DNA of 13,149 nucleotides from Armatimonadota bacterium. GTDB lineage: Bacteria; Armatimonadota; Fervidibacteria; Fervidibacterales; Fervidibacteraceae. Location: positions 1 through 13,149 of the forward strand of contig JANZZQ010000020.1 in the NCBI GenBank assembly GCA_026419315.1, read 5' to 3'. Every line of letters starts with the position of its first letter. Within the stretch, counting starts at the first letter, position 1. Positions 5,759-12,590 of the stretch are shown piece by piece. The notes beneath the pieces were generated by a model. It saw only the letters and a program-made list of their open reading frames with translations, searched no databases and was not told where the DNA came from. A program made the translations under genes and the position numbers.

Positions 5759-7597
5759 CTACACTAAAACTGCTGCTGCTCGTTGAGGCAAAGCGTTCAA
5801 GGCTTTCAACCACTCGCGCAACTTTTTGAACCTCAGACCTCCGCCTTTCGGCAACTGAAGCGGGCGACCGCGAGCATCCACAATGAAGCCCACGACTCCA
5901 CCGGAAATTTCTCGCTCAATGGGTTTGCCGCTCCCTTCCCCTGCGTCAAAGCCGCGAACCGGTTGGAAGCGAACCCTCACAGTTTCGTTTTCGTCAAGCG
6001 GGTAGAGTTTCAACTCGCCGAAACGAACGGGTTCGTTGCTGATATTGTATCGGTCTCCGGTGATGCTCAGAGTCCCGATGACTTCTCCTTCCTTTGCAAC
6101 CCCTTTTGGCGCAAGTGCCCAACCCAACCGAACCAAACAATCGCGCCAGAAAACTTCCATCGCCGCTTCAGGGTGAACAGTGGACAAAACTCCCAAGTGA
6201 GGCATCATGAAGATGCTGTCAACGGTCAACTGGGTGAACCCTTCTGGCTGCCAAGCGTCAAGCAACATCAGTGCAGCTTGCGACCTTCTCGGGGCATGGG
6301 ATAAAACGCCTCCACTGCCAATGACCAAGTCCAAAGCCATCATGTCAACAATCGTTTGACCGGAAACATCCGCCGTCAAAATCTCACCGATGGTTCGCTG
6401 GACGTGGACGCCACGAAGCGTGACCGCGAGTTGCTTGTGGTGTTCAAGCGAGAGCCGCAACGCCTCACGAGCGACCGCCTGCTCAACGAGCAGATCCTCA
6501 ATGGTTTGCGGAATTGTCGTGGGGCGAATCATTTTGTTGCGCAGCCTGTTGCGAAGTTCAGTCTCATCAACTTCAAAAGGAACCCACCGCAAAATGTTCT
6601 CAACGCCTGCTTCCGCTAAAACATTGCCGATGCTGTAACTCATCCCCAAGTTAGCCGATACCGTTCGGTTGAAAATGCCGTTGAAAACGCTGAACACATC
6701 GGTCGTAGCACCGCCGATGTCAACGGCGAGGACGTTCAACTCATATTGCCTTGCAACTTCTTCAACGAGTTTGCCAACAGCCATCGGGGTTGGCATGATG
6801 GGAGCAGAAACCCAAGCCGTCAGTTTGTTGTAGCCCGGCGCTTGCTGCATCACATGCTCTAAGAACAACTCGTGAATAGCTTCACGGGCAGGGTGAAGGT
6901 TTTCGGTCTCAAGGGTCGGTCGAATATTATCAACGATGCGCAAGTCAAAACGGTCAGCGAGCAATTTTCGGATTTCTTCCCGAGCATCTTTGTTGCCAGC
7001 GTAAATAACTGGCAAGCGAAATCCAATACCCAAACGAGGTTTTGGGTCAGCGGCAACAAGCAACTCAGCAAGTTCAACAACATGGACGACTGTCCCACCA
7101 TCAGTCCCACCAGCAAGCAAGACCATATCGGGCCGCAAACTTCGGATCCGTTGAATTCGTTCGTAATCCTTGCGCCCATCGTCAATGGCAATGACATCCA
7201 TGACGATTGCACCAGCACCCAACGCTGCCCTTTGAGCACTTTCGGCAGTCATGGTCTTGACAACTCCCATGACCATCATTTGCAGCCCGCCACCTGCACT
7301 TGATGTAGAAACGTAAAGGTCAGCGCCGGCGTCGTCGGAATGAGCCGAGGGATGCGCTGCAAGGGCTGAGCGAACAAACACTTTGTTGTCGGTGAGCAAA
7401 ATGCGACCTGTGACTTCCTCAAGTTCCCGCATAGCATTTATGACGCCAATGGTCACATCGTCAAAGGGAGCTTCAACCGTTGTCGGCGCCTCGCCACGGG
7501 CGATGAGCCTATAACCTTCGTCGGTTCGCTCAATCAAAATCGCTTTCGTTGTAGTGCTTCCGCAATCAGTCGCCAAAATCCGTCTGACTTCACTCAT
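5759..7597 (-). CDS. glmL: GlmL/MutL-family ASKHA ATPase (glutamate mutase accessory protein family)
   Basis: 612 residues; ATG at 7597 preceded by GAGAGGGG at good spacing. Two actin/Hsp70-like phosphate-binding loops are visible: TDCGSTTTKAIL (10-21) and AVDIGGATTDVFSV (291-304), with DMVLLAGGTDGG (157-168) and GSGGVLSHAP further on. This is the layout of the MutL/GlmL family, encoded with adenosylcobalamin-dependent glutamate mutase and related aminomutases and thought to act as an ATP-using chaperone or reactivase. The protein is longer than the roughly 460-residue clostridial MutL as I remember it. The extra C-terminal part (from about residue 450) contains GVLSTVHPEAA and a beta-rich segment. 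No mutase subunit (MutS, MutE or aminomutase) is adjacent on either side, so the partner must be elsewhere or the function has diverged. Family call firm, partner unknown. Confidence 0.9.
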   Translation of the reverse strand: MSEVRRILATDCGSTTTKAILIERTDEGYRLIARGEAPTTVEAPFDDVTIGVINAMRELEEVTGRILLTDNKVFVRSALAAHPSAHSDDAGADLYVSTSSAGGGLQMMVMGVVKTMTAESAQRAALGAGAIVMDVIAIDDGRKDYERIQRIRSLRPDMVLLAGGTDGGTVVHVVELAELLVAADPKPRLGIGFRLPVIYAGNKDAREEIRKLLADRFDLRIVDNIRPTLETENLHPAREAIHELFLEHVMQQAPGYNKLTAWVSAPIMPTPMAVGKLVEEVARQYELNVLAVDIGGATTDVFSVFNGIFNRTVSANLGMSYSIGNVLAEAGVENILRWVPFEVDETELRNRLRNKMIRPTTIPQTIEDLLVEQAVAREALRLSLEHHKQLAVTLRGVHVQRTIGEILTADVSGQTIVDMMALDLVIGSGGVLSHAPRRSQAALMLLDAWQPEGFTQLTVDSIFMMPHLGVLSTVHPEAAMEVFWRDCLVRLGWALAPKGVAKEGEVIGTLSITGDRYNISNEPVRFGELKLYPLDENETVRVRFQPVRGFDAGEGSGKPIEREISGGVVGFIVDARGRPLQLPKGGGLRFKKLREWLKALNALPQRAAAVLV

Positions 7598-7611
7598 AGA
7601 ACTTCCCCTCT

Positions 7612-7648
7612 CAACAAAGGTTTTTGGCTTGCTACCGCAACTTTGTTG
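7612..7648 (-). promoter_or_regulatory. Leader stem-loop immediately upstream of the glmL ribosome-binding site
   Basis: Perfect 8-bp inverted repeat CAACAAAG (7612-7619) and CTTTGTTG (7641-7648) with a 21-base loop. On the minus strand the second arm ends directly before the GAGAGGGG ribosome-binding site of glmL, so folding could influence its translation. No known riboswitch class was recognised. Confidence 0.3.
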
Positions 7649-7653
7649 GTGGA

Positions 7654-7688
7654 TGCTTCTCCTTTGCCATGTTACGGGCTTTAGCCCA
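7654..7688 (-). repeat. REP-like palindromic repeat, copy 3
   Basis: GGGCT-TT-AGCCC at 7676-7687 (perfect 5-bp arms). Read on the minus strand it is followed by CGTAACATGGCAAAGGAGA and then AGCA. The tail ATGGCAAA and the terminal AGCA recur in copy 4, about 91 bp away in the same orientation. Confidence 0.5.
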
Positions 7689-7698
7689 CAGTCGTCAA
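7669..7698 (-). promoter_or_regulatory. Possible glmL promoter overlapping a palindromic repeat
   Basis: On the minus strand TTGACG (7698-7693) is followed after 18 bases by TAACAT (7674-7669), a fair -35 and a weak -10 match. Palindrome copy 3 fills the spacer. About 70 bases separate it from the glmL start. Judged by eye only. Confidence 0.25.
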
Positions 7699-7744
7699 CG
7701 TTTTTTGGATTTAAACCTCGGTCAGTGGACGCAGATAATTTTAG

Positions 7745-7787
7745 TGCTCATCAGTTTCGCCATCACCCACTGGCTTTAACCAGTGGC
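7745..7787 (-). repeat. REP-like palindromic repeat, copy 4
   Basis: CCACTGG (7767-7773) and CCAGTGG (7780-7786), perfect 7-bp arms around CTTTAA. On the minus strand the tail GTGATGGCGAAACTGATGAG followed by CA resembles the tail of copy 3 (ATGGC, AAA, AGCA), while the arm sequence differs. Confidence 0.5.
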
Positions 7788-7991
7788 AAAGACATTTGAA
7801 TGCCGGCGCATGTTTGAGCGAAGAGCAAGGGTTTTGGATTTGGGCTGCAGAATTCCGTCACGAAAAAATGATAGCAAGTCCACCAATCACTTGGTAAGAA
7901 CGAATCCCACCCCGCGAGCTGCCGCCCGAAAGCCGGCTTCCCCCCAAAAAACCGAAGGTGAACAGAGGTTGTTGTTCTCCACTTGACAGGG

Positions 7992-8023
7992 AAAAATTTA
8001 AGGGCAGCTCCGAAGCCGCCCTT
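7992..8023 (-). terminator. Intrinsic terminator of the Met-Pro-Gly-rich protein gene
   Basis: On the minus strand a 10-bp stem AAGGGCGGCT/AGCTGCCCTT (one G-U pair, 8000-8023) with a TCGG loop is followed by AAATTTTT. It lies 61 bases after the stop codon of the gene ending at 8085. Stem and T-run fit a Rho-independent terminator well. Confidence 0.75.
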
Positions 8024-8084
8024 GGGAAGCATCTTCTTGGCGAGATTAAACCCACCGATTTACCCTGCAGGATGAAATCGGACG

Positions 8085-10268
8085 CTATCGCGTTGCTCCC
8101 AGAACCTTCAACTGCTGATCCAATCTCCCAGAGTGAGTGAGGGAGTTTTCCAAATTGAGCGAGTAAATTAACTTCGCAGGGTGGTTGCGAAAAGCGGGTT
8201 GTTGAGTTGTTCCAGGCATTCCAGGTGCTCCCGGCATCCCCACTCCTCCCGGCATGGTAGGCCCGAAAGTTCCTGTGCCAAACCTTCCAAATATGGTGGG
8301 CGTCGTTGGAGCTCCACCACCAATGCCTCCAGCGATACCTCCCCAGAAGCCCCCGTAAATTCCGCCTTCACCGCCGGGCATTCCAAATCCGCCCATTGGT
8401 CCTCCCCACGCCCCGCCCGGCACTCCGCCAATTCCACCAGGCATTCCAAACCCACCCATTGGTCCTCCCCACATCCCGCCCGGCACTCCGCCAATTCCGC
8501 CTCCAGGCATCGTTGGACCACCGGGCGTTCCAGGGACTCCAGTAAACTGCTGGGGCTGCTGAATAAATTGGGCTTGAACGAACGGGAAAACAGTTAGAAG
8601 GTCGGTGTCAAACGTTGCTTTCATCGTCACCTTGACATAAACCACCCGACCGTTCTCAATGTCAAAGAGCAAGGTCCGTGATCCTTCCGCCTCGCCTGTG
8701 AGTTTTGACTGAACTTGTAAGGGCTGTCCTCCAGGACCTGCAGGTGCACCTGGCATTCCACCCATCCCTGGAGCACCAGGCATCATTGGAACGCCTGGCA
8801 TCATTGGTCCTCCCGGCATCATTTGTCCGCCCATCATACCGGGCATTCCCGGTGCGCCACTATACACTCCACCGGGACCCATCTGTCCCATCCCAGTCAC
8901 TGGTGCTAAGTCAAGCTCAACCCTTGCCTTGAAATCGCTAACAATTCGTGCGCAAAGCCGGTCATTCCAAAACTCAAAACCGTCAAACTTGTGGGTAGCA
9001 GGAATTGTGATCACTGGGGCATCGGCAAGGAGCGCTTCTGGCTCCTGAGTTACTCCTGGCATCCCAGACACCGTGAGCGCTCCAGGTTGCATTGGCATTC
9101 CCGGCATTGCAGGTGCCCCTGGCATCCCTGGCCTCCCTTGCATCCCCATCATTGGACCTCCGGGCATCATCGGTCCACCCGGCATCGCTGGTCCACCCAT
9201 TGGTCTGCCTAACATTCCAGGCATTCCCGAGAACTCCTCTCCTGGCACCCCACCCATCATCGGCATTCCACCCATTCCTGCCCCTGCCATCGCAGCACCG
9301 ATAATTGTCAAGTTCTCCAGATTTCGAGGCAAAGTGATGAACCCGAGCCATCGTTCGCCTATCCTCAGTTCCCTTTCAGGCACGCTTATATCCAAAGAGT
9401 TGGTGGCGAACTTGACAACGTTTGGCATCTCCTCTCCAGTAGCGATATTGCCATTGGGGAAAAGCACAAAAAGTCCAACTTTTTGGTTGTCTGTTGGGCG
9501 GAGACGAACCCTTGTGGATGCAGTGGTGATTGAAACGCCCGGCACAGTAGGCATGCCGGGCATTCCCAACATCCCCATTTGCTGTCCCATCGTTCCTAAA
9601 CCCATCTCCCCCATTTCGCCGCCAGGCATCCCCATCGCTCCCATCCCACCCATAGGTCCTCCTATTGCCAACCCGCCGCCTGCAGTGATTGGAACTTCAC
9701 GCTCCATAACGCCATCCTCAACAACTCGCATCATCCGGTATTGTCGGTCGGGAGTAACATCGCGAACTGTTTGAAACCATCGGAGAATCAACTTCGTGCT
9801 CAATTGAGGAACTTTCTGCCGGACAGCTTTTGCGGGAATGTCAACGGTTGTTTCGGAAGTTGCTTGGAGAGTGTAGAAAGCGAGTTCCCCTGTCTTCGGG
9901 CTGAACACCAATCTGACCTTTTCCGATTCTGCTCCTGCCAAGTTCACTTGAAACTGAACTTGAGCTTCTCCCTCCTTGCGACCCAACCTATCAAAACCCG
10001 CCACTTTTATCGTGTGAGTTCCGGAAAAAATCTTTTGCTCAGCCAAGTCTATGCGGAACTCAAATGGGTGGGTTATAGCGGTGACGAATTTCCCGTTAAA
10101 CCAAATCATCACGTAACCTTCCTGGCTCGGTTTCTCCGCCTTGACAATCAGCCAACGGGAACGAACAGTTTCGCCTTCGCGGGGGCTAACAATGCTCACC
10201 TGCGCCGTCCCAAGCGTTGCGAAAGCAGCGACAAAAACTATTGTCAATCCCAGCCACGCCCTTCTCAT
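8085..10268 (-). CDS. Exported protein with beta-rich domains interrupted by Met-Pro-Gly-rich tracts
   Basis: 727 residues. The start is the ATG at 10268, which has AAGGAGGTG eight bases upstream and gives a classical signal peptide MRRAWLGLTIVFVAAFATLGTA (1-22). A longer in-frame start at 10322 would place this site inside the gene. Residues 24-110 look like an Ig-like/bacterial surface domain (VSIVSPREGETV, then GTHTIKVAGFDRLGR). The rest is beta-rich with GERWLGF (304-310), LCARIVSDF (438-446) and GEAEGSRTLLFDIENGRVVYVKV (525-547). Four low-complexity tracts interrupt it at about 196-242, 325-406, 459-515 and 576-687, built from MPG, MMPGGP, GGVPGG and similar units. Tract 2 is roughly one quarter methionine. 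I do not recognise the family; the ordered parts faintly recall DUF6263-like secreted domains. Function unknown, probably extracytoplasmic. It has its own terminator and is divergent from the TerC gene. Confidence 0.85.
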   Translation of the reverse strand: MRRAWLGLTIVFVAAFATLGTAQVSIVSPREGETVRSRWLIVKAEKPSQEGYVMIWFNGKFVTAITHPFEFRIDLAEQKIFSGTHTIKVAGFDRLGRKEGEAQVQFQVNLAGAESEKVRLVFSPKTGELAFYTLQATSETTVDIPAKAVRQKVPQLSTKLILRWFQTVRDVTPDRQYRMMRVVEDGVMEREVPITAGGGLAIGGPMGGMGAMGMPGGEMGEMGLGTMGQQMGMLGMPGMPTVPGVSITTASTRVRLRPTDNQKVGLFVLFPNGNIATGEEMPNVVKFATNSLDISVPERELRIGERWLGFITLPRNLENLTIIGAAMAGAGMGGMPMMGGVPGEEFSGMPGMLGRPMGGPAMPGGPMMPGGPMMGMQGRPGMPGAPAMPGMPMQPGALTVSGMPGVTQEPEALLADAPVITIPATHKFDGFEFWNDRLCARIVSDFKARVELDLAPVTGMGQMGPGGVYSGAPGMPGMMGGQMMPGGPMMPGVPMMPGAPGMGGMPGAPAGPGGQPLQVQSKLTGEAEGSRTLLFDIENGRVVYVKVTMKATFDTDLLTVFPFVQAQFIQQPQQFTGVPGTPGGPTMPGGGIGGVPGGMWGGPMGGFGMPGGIGGVPGGAWGGPMGGFGMPGGEGGIYGGFWGGIAGGIGGGAPTTPTIFGRFGTGTFGPTMPGGVGMPGAPGMPGTTQQPAFRNHPAKLIYSLNLENSLTHSGRLDQQLKVLGATR
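8208..8543 (-). repeat. Low-complexity Gly-Pro-Met/Gly-Trp coding tract (tract 4)
   Basis: Encodes residues about 576-687 of the exported protein. Unlike the other tracts it is richer in glycine and aromatic residues (GGMWGGPMGGFGMPGG, GGIYGGFWGG). It contains an internal tandem duplication at 8378-8503. Confidence 0.7.
8378..8503 (-). repeat. 63-bp tandem duplication inside the exported-protein gene
   Basis: Two adjacent 63-bp units (8378-8440 and 8441-8503) that differ at only a few bases. Each encodes a 21-residue unit, IGGVPGG-M/A-WGGPMGGFGMPGG in composition, differing by one residue (Met or Ala). The in-frame period points to recent slippage or unequal exchange. Confidence 0.8.
8724..8894 (-). 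repeat. Met-Pro-Gly-rich coding tract (tract 3)
   Basis: Encodes residues about 459-515, with units such as GMPGMMGGQ, MMPGGPMMPG and GMGGMPGAP. It separates the LCARIVSDF-containing segment from the GEAEGSRTLLFDI segment. Confidence 0.7.
9051..9296 (-). repeat. Met-Pro-Gly-rich coding tract (tract 2)
   Basis: Encodes residues about 325-406, with repeated GGMP, MMPGGP, GRPGMPGAP and AMPGMPM units. By count about 19 of 82 residues are methionine. It follows directly after the segment ending LPRNLENLTI. Confidence 0.7.
9543..9683 (-). repeat. Met-Gly-rich coding tract (tract 1)
   Basis: Encodes residues about 196-242, with GGPMGGMGAMGMPGG and GMLGMPGMP. It interrupts a beta-rich segment between VMEREVPIT and VSITTASTRVRL. 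Confidence 0.7.
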
Positions 10269-10385
10269 TTTTTGAACACCTCCTTCGCTTTCGCCAACGT
10301 TATTGTAGCATTGGTGCGTCAAAATTGAAAGTGCTTATAGTAACCGAACAACCGTGGATGCTTCAAGGAGGGAAGCAAACGAACG
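10269..10385. promoter_or_regulatory. Divergent promoter region between the exported-protein gene and the TerC gene
   Basis: 117 bp serving both directions. Rightward, TATAGT (10336-10341) is a good -10 with only a weak -35, TTGGTG, 19 bases upstream; AAGGAGGG lies 13 bases before the TerC ATG. Leftward, TACAAT (10307-10302 on the minus strand) is a good -10 with a weak -35, and AAGGAGGTG precedes the ATG at 10268. I found no yybP-ykoY (manganese) riboswitch, which precedes some TerC/Alx genes; the region is too short to hold a full one. Confidence 0.35.
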
Positions 10386-11375
10386 ATGACGGAGCCAATA
10401 TGGGCTTGGGCTGTTTTTTTGTTGGCAGTTCTGGTAATGCTGGGAGTAGACTTGGGAGTTTTTCACAGGGAAGCTCACCTTCCCTCTTTCAAGGAAGCGG
10501 CGATCTGGAGTGTCGTTTGGATTGTCGCTGCGCTCATCTTCAACCTGATAGTGTGGGTCTGGCTCGGTCACCAGAAAGCACTTGAGTTCTTCACAGGCTA
10601 TTTGGTGGAGAAGGCATTGTCAGCCGATAACATCTTCGTTTTCGCCGTCCTTTTCAATTACTTCGCCGTTCCACCGGAGTATCGCCACAGGGTTCTCTTT
10701 TGGGGTGTGTTGGGCGCAATAGTTTTCAGGTTCACTTTCATCTTAGCGGGGACAGCCCTGCTCAAAAAGTTCCATTGGGTCATCTACGTCTTCGGCGTCA
10801 TCGTCATCGTCTCAGGCATAAAGTTGCTGTTGCGCAAAGAGGAGGAAATTCACCCAGAGCGCAACCCGGTTTTGCGCTTCGCGCGTAAGTTCTTGCCCAT
10901 CACGCCAAACTACCACGGTCAGAAGTTTCTCGTTAGGTTAAACGGCAAGTTAATGGCGACACCTTTGATGCTCGTCTTGCTCGTCGTTGAGAGCACCGAC
11001 ATCGTTTTCGCTATTGACTCAATCCCTGCCATCTTCGCCATCACCCGCGACCCATTCATCGTGTTCACATCAAACGTATGTGCCATTCTTGGCTTGAGGG
11101 CACTTTACTTTTTGCTTGAAGGAATGATTCGCTTGTTCCGATACTTGGACGAGGGCTTGTCAATTATCCTGGTTTTCATCGGCGTGAAAATGTTGCTGAG
11201 CGAGTTCTACAAAATCCCAACGTGGGTTGCTTTGGGGTTTGTGGCAACAGTGCTGACAATAACGATTACCCTCTCTTTGCTGGCTGAGCGCAAAGAACGC
11301 TTTGCTGTTCAGACTGATCCCGAGGGCGAAGAAGTAATCAAAGAGGGAAAACCGAAGTCTGCCAAAGGTTCTTGA
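10386..11375 (+). CDS. TerC/Alx-family integral membrane protein (probable metal-ion exporter)
   Basis: 329 residues, the usual size for the Alx/TerC family, with about seven to nine hydrophobic segments. Two signature stretches with acidic residues inside the membrane are present: EKALSADNIFVFAVLF (75-90) and VVESTDIVFAIDSIPAIFAIT (200-220). These repeats are thought to bind the transported ion. Members include E. coli Alx (manganese export) and TerC (tellurite-resistance linked); Mn2+ export is the most likely role here by family knowledge. The C-terminal tail after residue 300 is charged and cytoplasmic. The ATG at 10386 has AAGGAGGG upstream with a rather long spacing of 13. The stop lies 11 bp before the lspA ATG, so the two are probably one transcript. 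Confidence 0.93.
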   Translation: MTEPIWAWAVFLLAVLVMLGVDLGVFHREAHLPSFKEAAIWSVVWIVAALIFNLIVWVWLGHQKALEFFTGYLVEKALSADNIFVFAVLFNYFAVPPEYRHRVLFWGVLGAIVFRFTFILAGTALLKKFHWVIYVFGVIVIVSGIKLLLRKEEEIHPERNPVLRFARKFLPITPNYHGQKFLVRLNGKLMATPLMLVLLVVESTDIVFAIDSIPAIFAITRDPFIVFTSNVCAILGLRALYFLLEGMIRLFRYLDEGLSIILVFIGVKMLLSEFYKIPTWVALGFVATVLTITITLSLLAERKERFAVQTDPEGEEVIKEGKPKSAKGS

Positions 11376-11386
11376 TTTGCAATCAA

Positions 11387-11917
11387 ATGGGGGTGCTTCG
11401 TTTGCGCCGCCATCGCAGTTGGTTTTTTGCAGCAGCATTGATAACCCTTCTCGCAGACCAAGTAAGCAAGTCACTTGTTCGGGCTTGGTTACCATTAGGT
11501 TCAAGCATTCCTGTCTTGCCCAATGCACTCCATATCACACATACCCAAAATCCCGGCGCAGCCTTTGGGTTGTTCCCGAACGCAACAGTGCTGCTTATCG
11601 TCATTGCTTTGTTCGTCAGTGCAATTTTCCTTTGGTTGGGACGGCAGGGTTTTGATAGGAGAAGGGTTGCTGTTGCAACAGGGATGATGCTTGGGGGAGC
11701 AGTAGGGAATTTGATAGACCGAGTTAGATTCGGAGCAGTTACCGACTTCATTGACCTAAGAGTTTGGCCGATTTTCAACCTTGCCGATGCTGCTTTGACA
11801 ATCGGTGCGTTGTTGCTTCTTTGGTGGGGTGCAGTAGCTCCAACGAGGGAAACTCAGAAAGGAAATGAAAACACGGAATTTGTCGACGGTGACTTGAAAA
11901 GTGAGCACAGTCGTTAG
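11387..11917 (+). CDS. lspA: Lipoprotein signal peptidase (signal peptidase II)
   Basis: 176 residues, a typical LspA length with four membrane segments. It cleaves the signal peptide of prolipoproteins after lipid modification of the cysteine. Seen: LLADQVSKSLV (21-31), the NPGAAFGLF box (55-63), GGAVGNLIDRVRFGAVTDFID (103-123) with catalytic Asp111, and FNLADAALTIG (130-140) with catalytic Asp134. All conserved family blocks are intact. Start: the ATG at 11387; an in-frame TTG at 11372 overlaps the TerC stop (TTGA) and would add five residues, suggesting translational coupling in either case. The C-terminal tail after residue 150 is short and charged. Convergent with the FecR gene 28 bp away. 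Confidence 0.95.
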   Translation: MGVLRLRRHRSWFFAAALITLLADQVSKSLVRAWLPLGSSIPVLPNALHITHTQNPGAAFGLFPNATVLLIVIALFVSAIFLWLGRQGFDRRRVAVATGMMLGGAVGNLIDRVRFGAVTDFIDLRVWPIFNLADAALTIGALLLLWWGAVAPTRETQKGNENTEFVDGDLKSEHSR

Positions 11918-11919
11918 TT

Positions 11920-11938
11920 AGCCTGAATGTTTGAGGCT
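11920..11938. terminator. Weak stem-loop between convergent lspA and FecR genes
   Basis: AGCCT (11920-11924) and AGGCT (11934-11938) form a 5-bp stem with a 9-base loop in the 28-bp spacer. There is no clear T-run on either strand, so a bidirectional terminator role is only suggested by position. Confidence 0.25.
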
Positions 11939-11945
11939 CTCCAAT

Positions 11946-12554
11946 TCACTTGACGAAGGAAACGCCGCCGTCAGGCTTTGCCACAATGGCTTGTCCCGCC
12001 ATTACTTGTAGCTCCTGCCCTTTCACAGTTTTGACCGATACAACTCCCCGTTCAACTTGCAGAGTCGTTTCGCCGTCAGGCTTGACTATAACCCTGTATG
12101 CTGTCCCCCTCACTGCGGCAGTGATGGCTGGGGTTTCAAGTTCGAGTCGAGAGCGGGGATTCAATTTTCGTTTCAGGTTCACAAAAACTGTGCCCCAATT
12201 CAACCTGAACAGGGCGTCAATCGCTTTCGTTGCCTTGTTGAGAGACGAACGGGTCACCTTCATTTGTGTTTCGGGCCCAATGCGCATTTCGACTTCGTCA
12301 ACCCAGTGCAAGGTAACGAAACTGTTCTTGCCTGTCCTCACAGTTGTCCCAGCGAGGACCAAAGAGCCAACCTTTAAAGGTCGCTCCACAACCTGCTTTC
12401 TCCCCAACTTCGGGGGAATTATCGCAACCACGTCTCCCCTCAACTCAGTAACTTTGGCTACGAAGGGGACGATCCTCAGGGTCTCTATAGAGCCGAGAAT
12501 CAAAAGCGTCAAAGCCACCAACCCAAGCAACAGCACCAAAGAACCCAATCTCAT
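11946..12554 (-). CDS. Membrane-anchored FecR-domain protein
   Basis: 202 residues. The ATG at 12554 has AAAGGAGGTG eight bases upstream; the frame is open further up, but that part would run antisense to the CHASE2 gene and lacks a comparable site. An N-terminal membrane anchor or uncleaved signal lies at residues 5-24. The beta-rich domain has VTELRGDV (35-42), LKVGSLVLAGTTVRTGKNSFVTL (60-82), MRIGPETQMKV (90-100) and the FecR core LETPAITAAVRGTAYRV (139-155), followed by TLQVERGVVSV (164-174). FecR domains in this arrangement sit outside the inner membrane and are known as envelope sensor or scaffold modules; this one is not next to a sigma factor or TonB receptor, so iron-citrate signalling is not implied. 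Divergent from the CHASE2 gene. Confidence 0.87.
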   Translation of the reverse strand: MRLGSLVLLLGLVALTLLILGSIETLRIVPFVAKVTELRGDVVAIIPPKLGRKQVVERPLKVGSLVLAGTTVRTGKNSFVTLHWVDEVEMRIGPETQMKVTRSSLNKATKAIDALFRLNWGTVFVNLKRKLNPRSRLELETPAITAAVRGTAYRVIVKPDGETTLQVERGVVSVKTVKGQELQVMAGQAIVAKPDGGVSFVK

Positions 12555-12590
12555 TTTTGCGGCACCTCCTTTGTGCCTGCTGAGTTTATT
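12555..12590. promoter_or_regulatory. 36-bp divergent spacer between FecR and CHASE2 genes
   Basis: Holds the FecR ribosome-binding site (AAAGGAGGTG on the minus strand) inside the loop and arm of a small inverted repeat GGCAC (12561-12565)/GTGCC (12573-12577). A CATAAT -10-like element on the minus strand (12593-12588) overlaps the CHASE2 ATG. Promoters must extend into the neighbouring coding sequence, so the two genes may influence each other's expression. Confidence 0.35.

Larger units (their letters stand above)
7598..8084. other. Spacer upstream of glmL, with repeats and a terminator
   Basis: 487 bp without a convincing gene. It holds a leader hairpin at 7612-7648, two palindromic repeats (7654-7688, 7745-7787), a possible glmL promoter (7669-7698), a 10-bp perfect palindrome AAGCCGGCTT at 7930-7939, and the terminator at 7992-8023. 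The open frames across it are short and carry no recognisable motif. Confidence 0.5.

Noticed and set aside
7767..7787. GCCACTGG on the minus strand upstream of glmL, reminiscent of part of a cobalamin riboswitch
   Set aside because: The remaining conserved core of that riboswitch is absent, and the bases are explained by the perfect palindrome CCACTGG/CCAGTGG.
9073..9774. A 233-codon plus-strand frame rich in Ile-Pro-Gly repeats
   Set aside because: It is the mirror of the Met-Pro-Gly codons on the opposite strand: the repetitive tract removes stop codons in other frames. The minus-strand gene has the signal peptide and ribosome-binding site.
10269..10385. Manganese (yybP-ykoY) riboswitch expected upstream of a TerC/Alx gene
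   Set aside because: The leader after the likely -10 is under 50 bases and lacks the conserved core.
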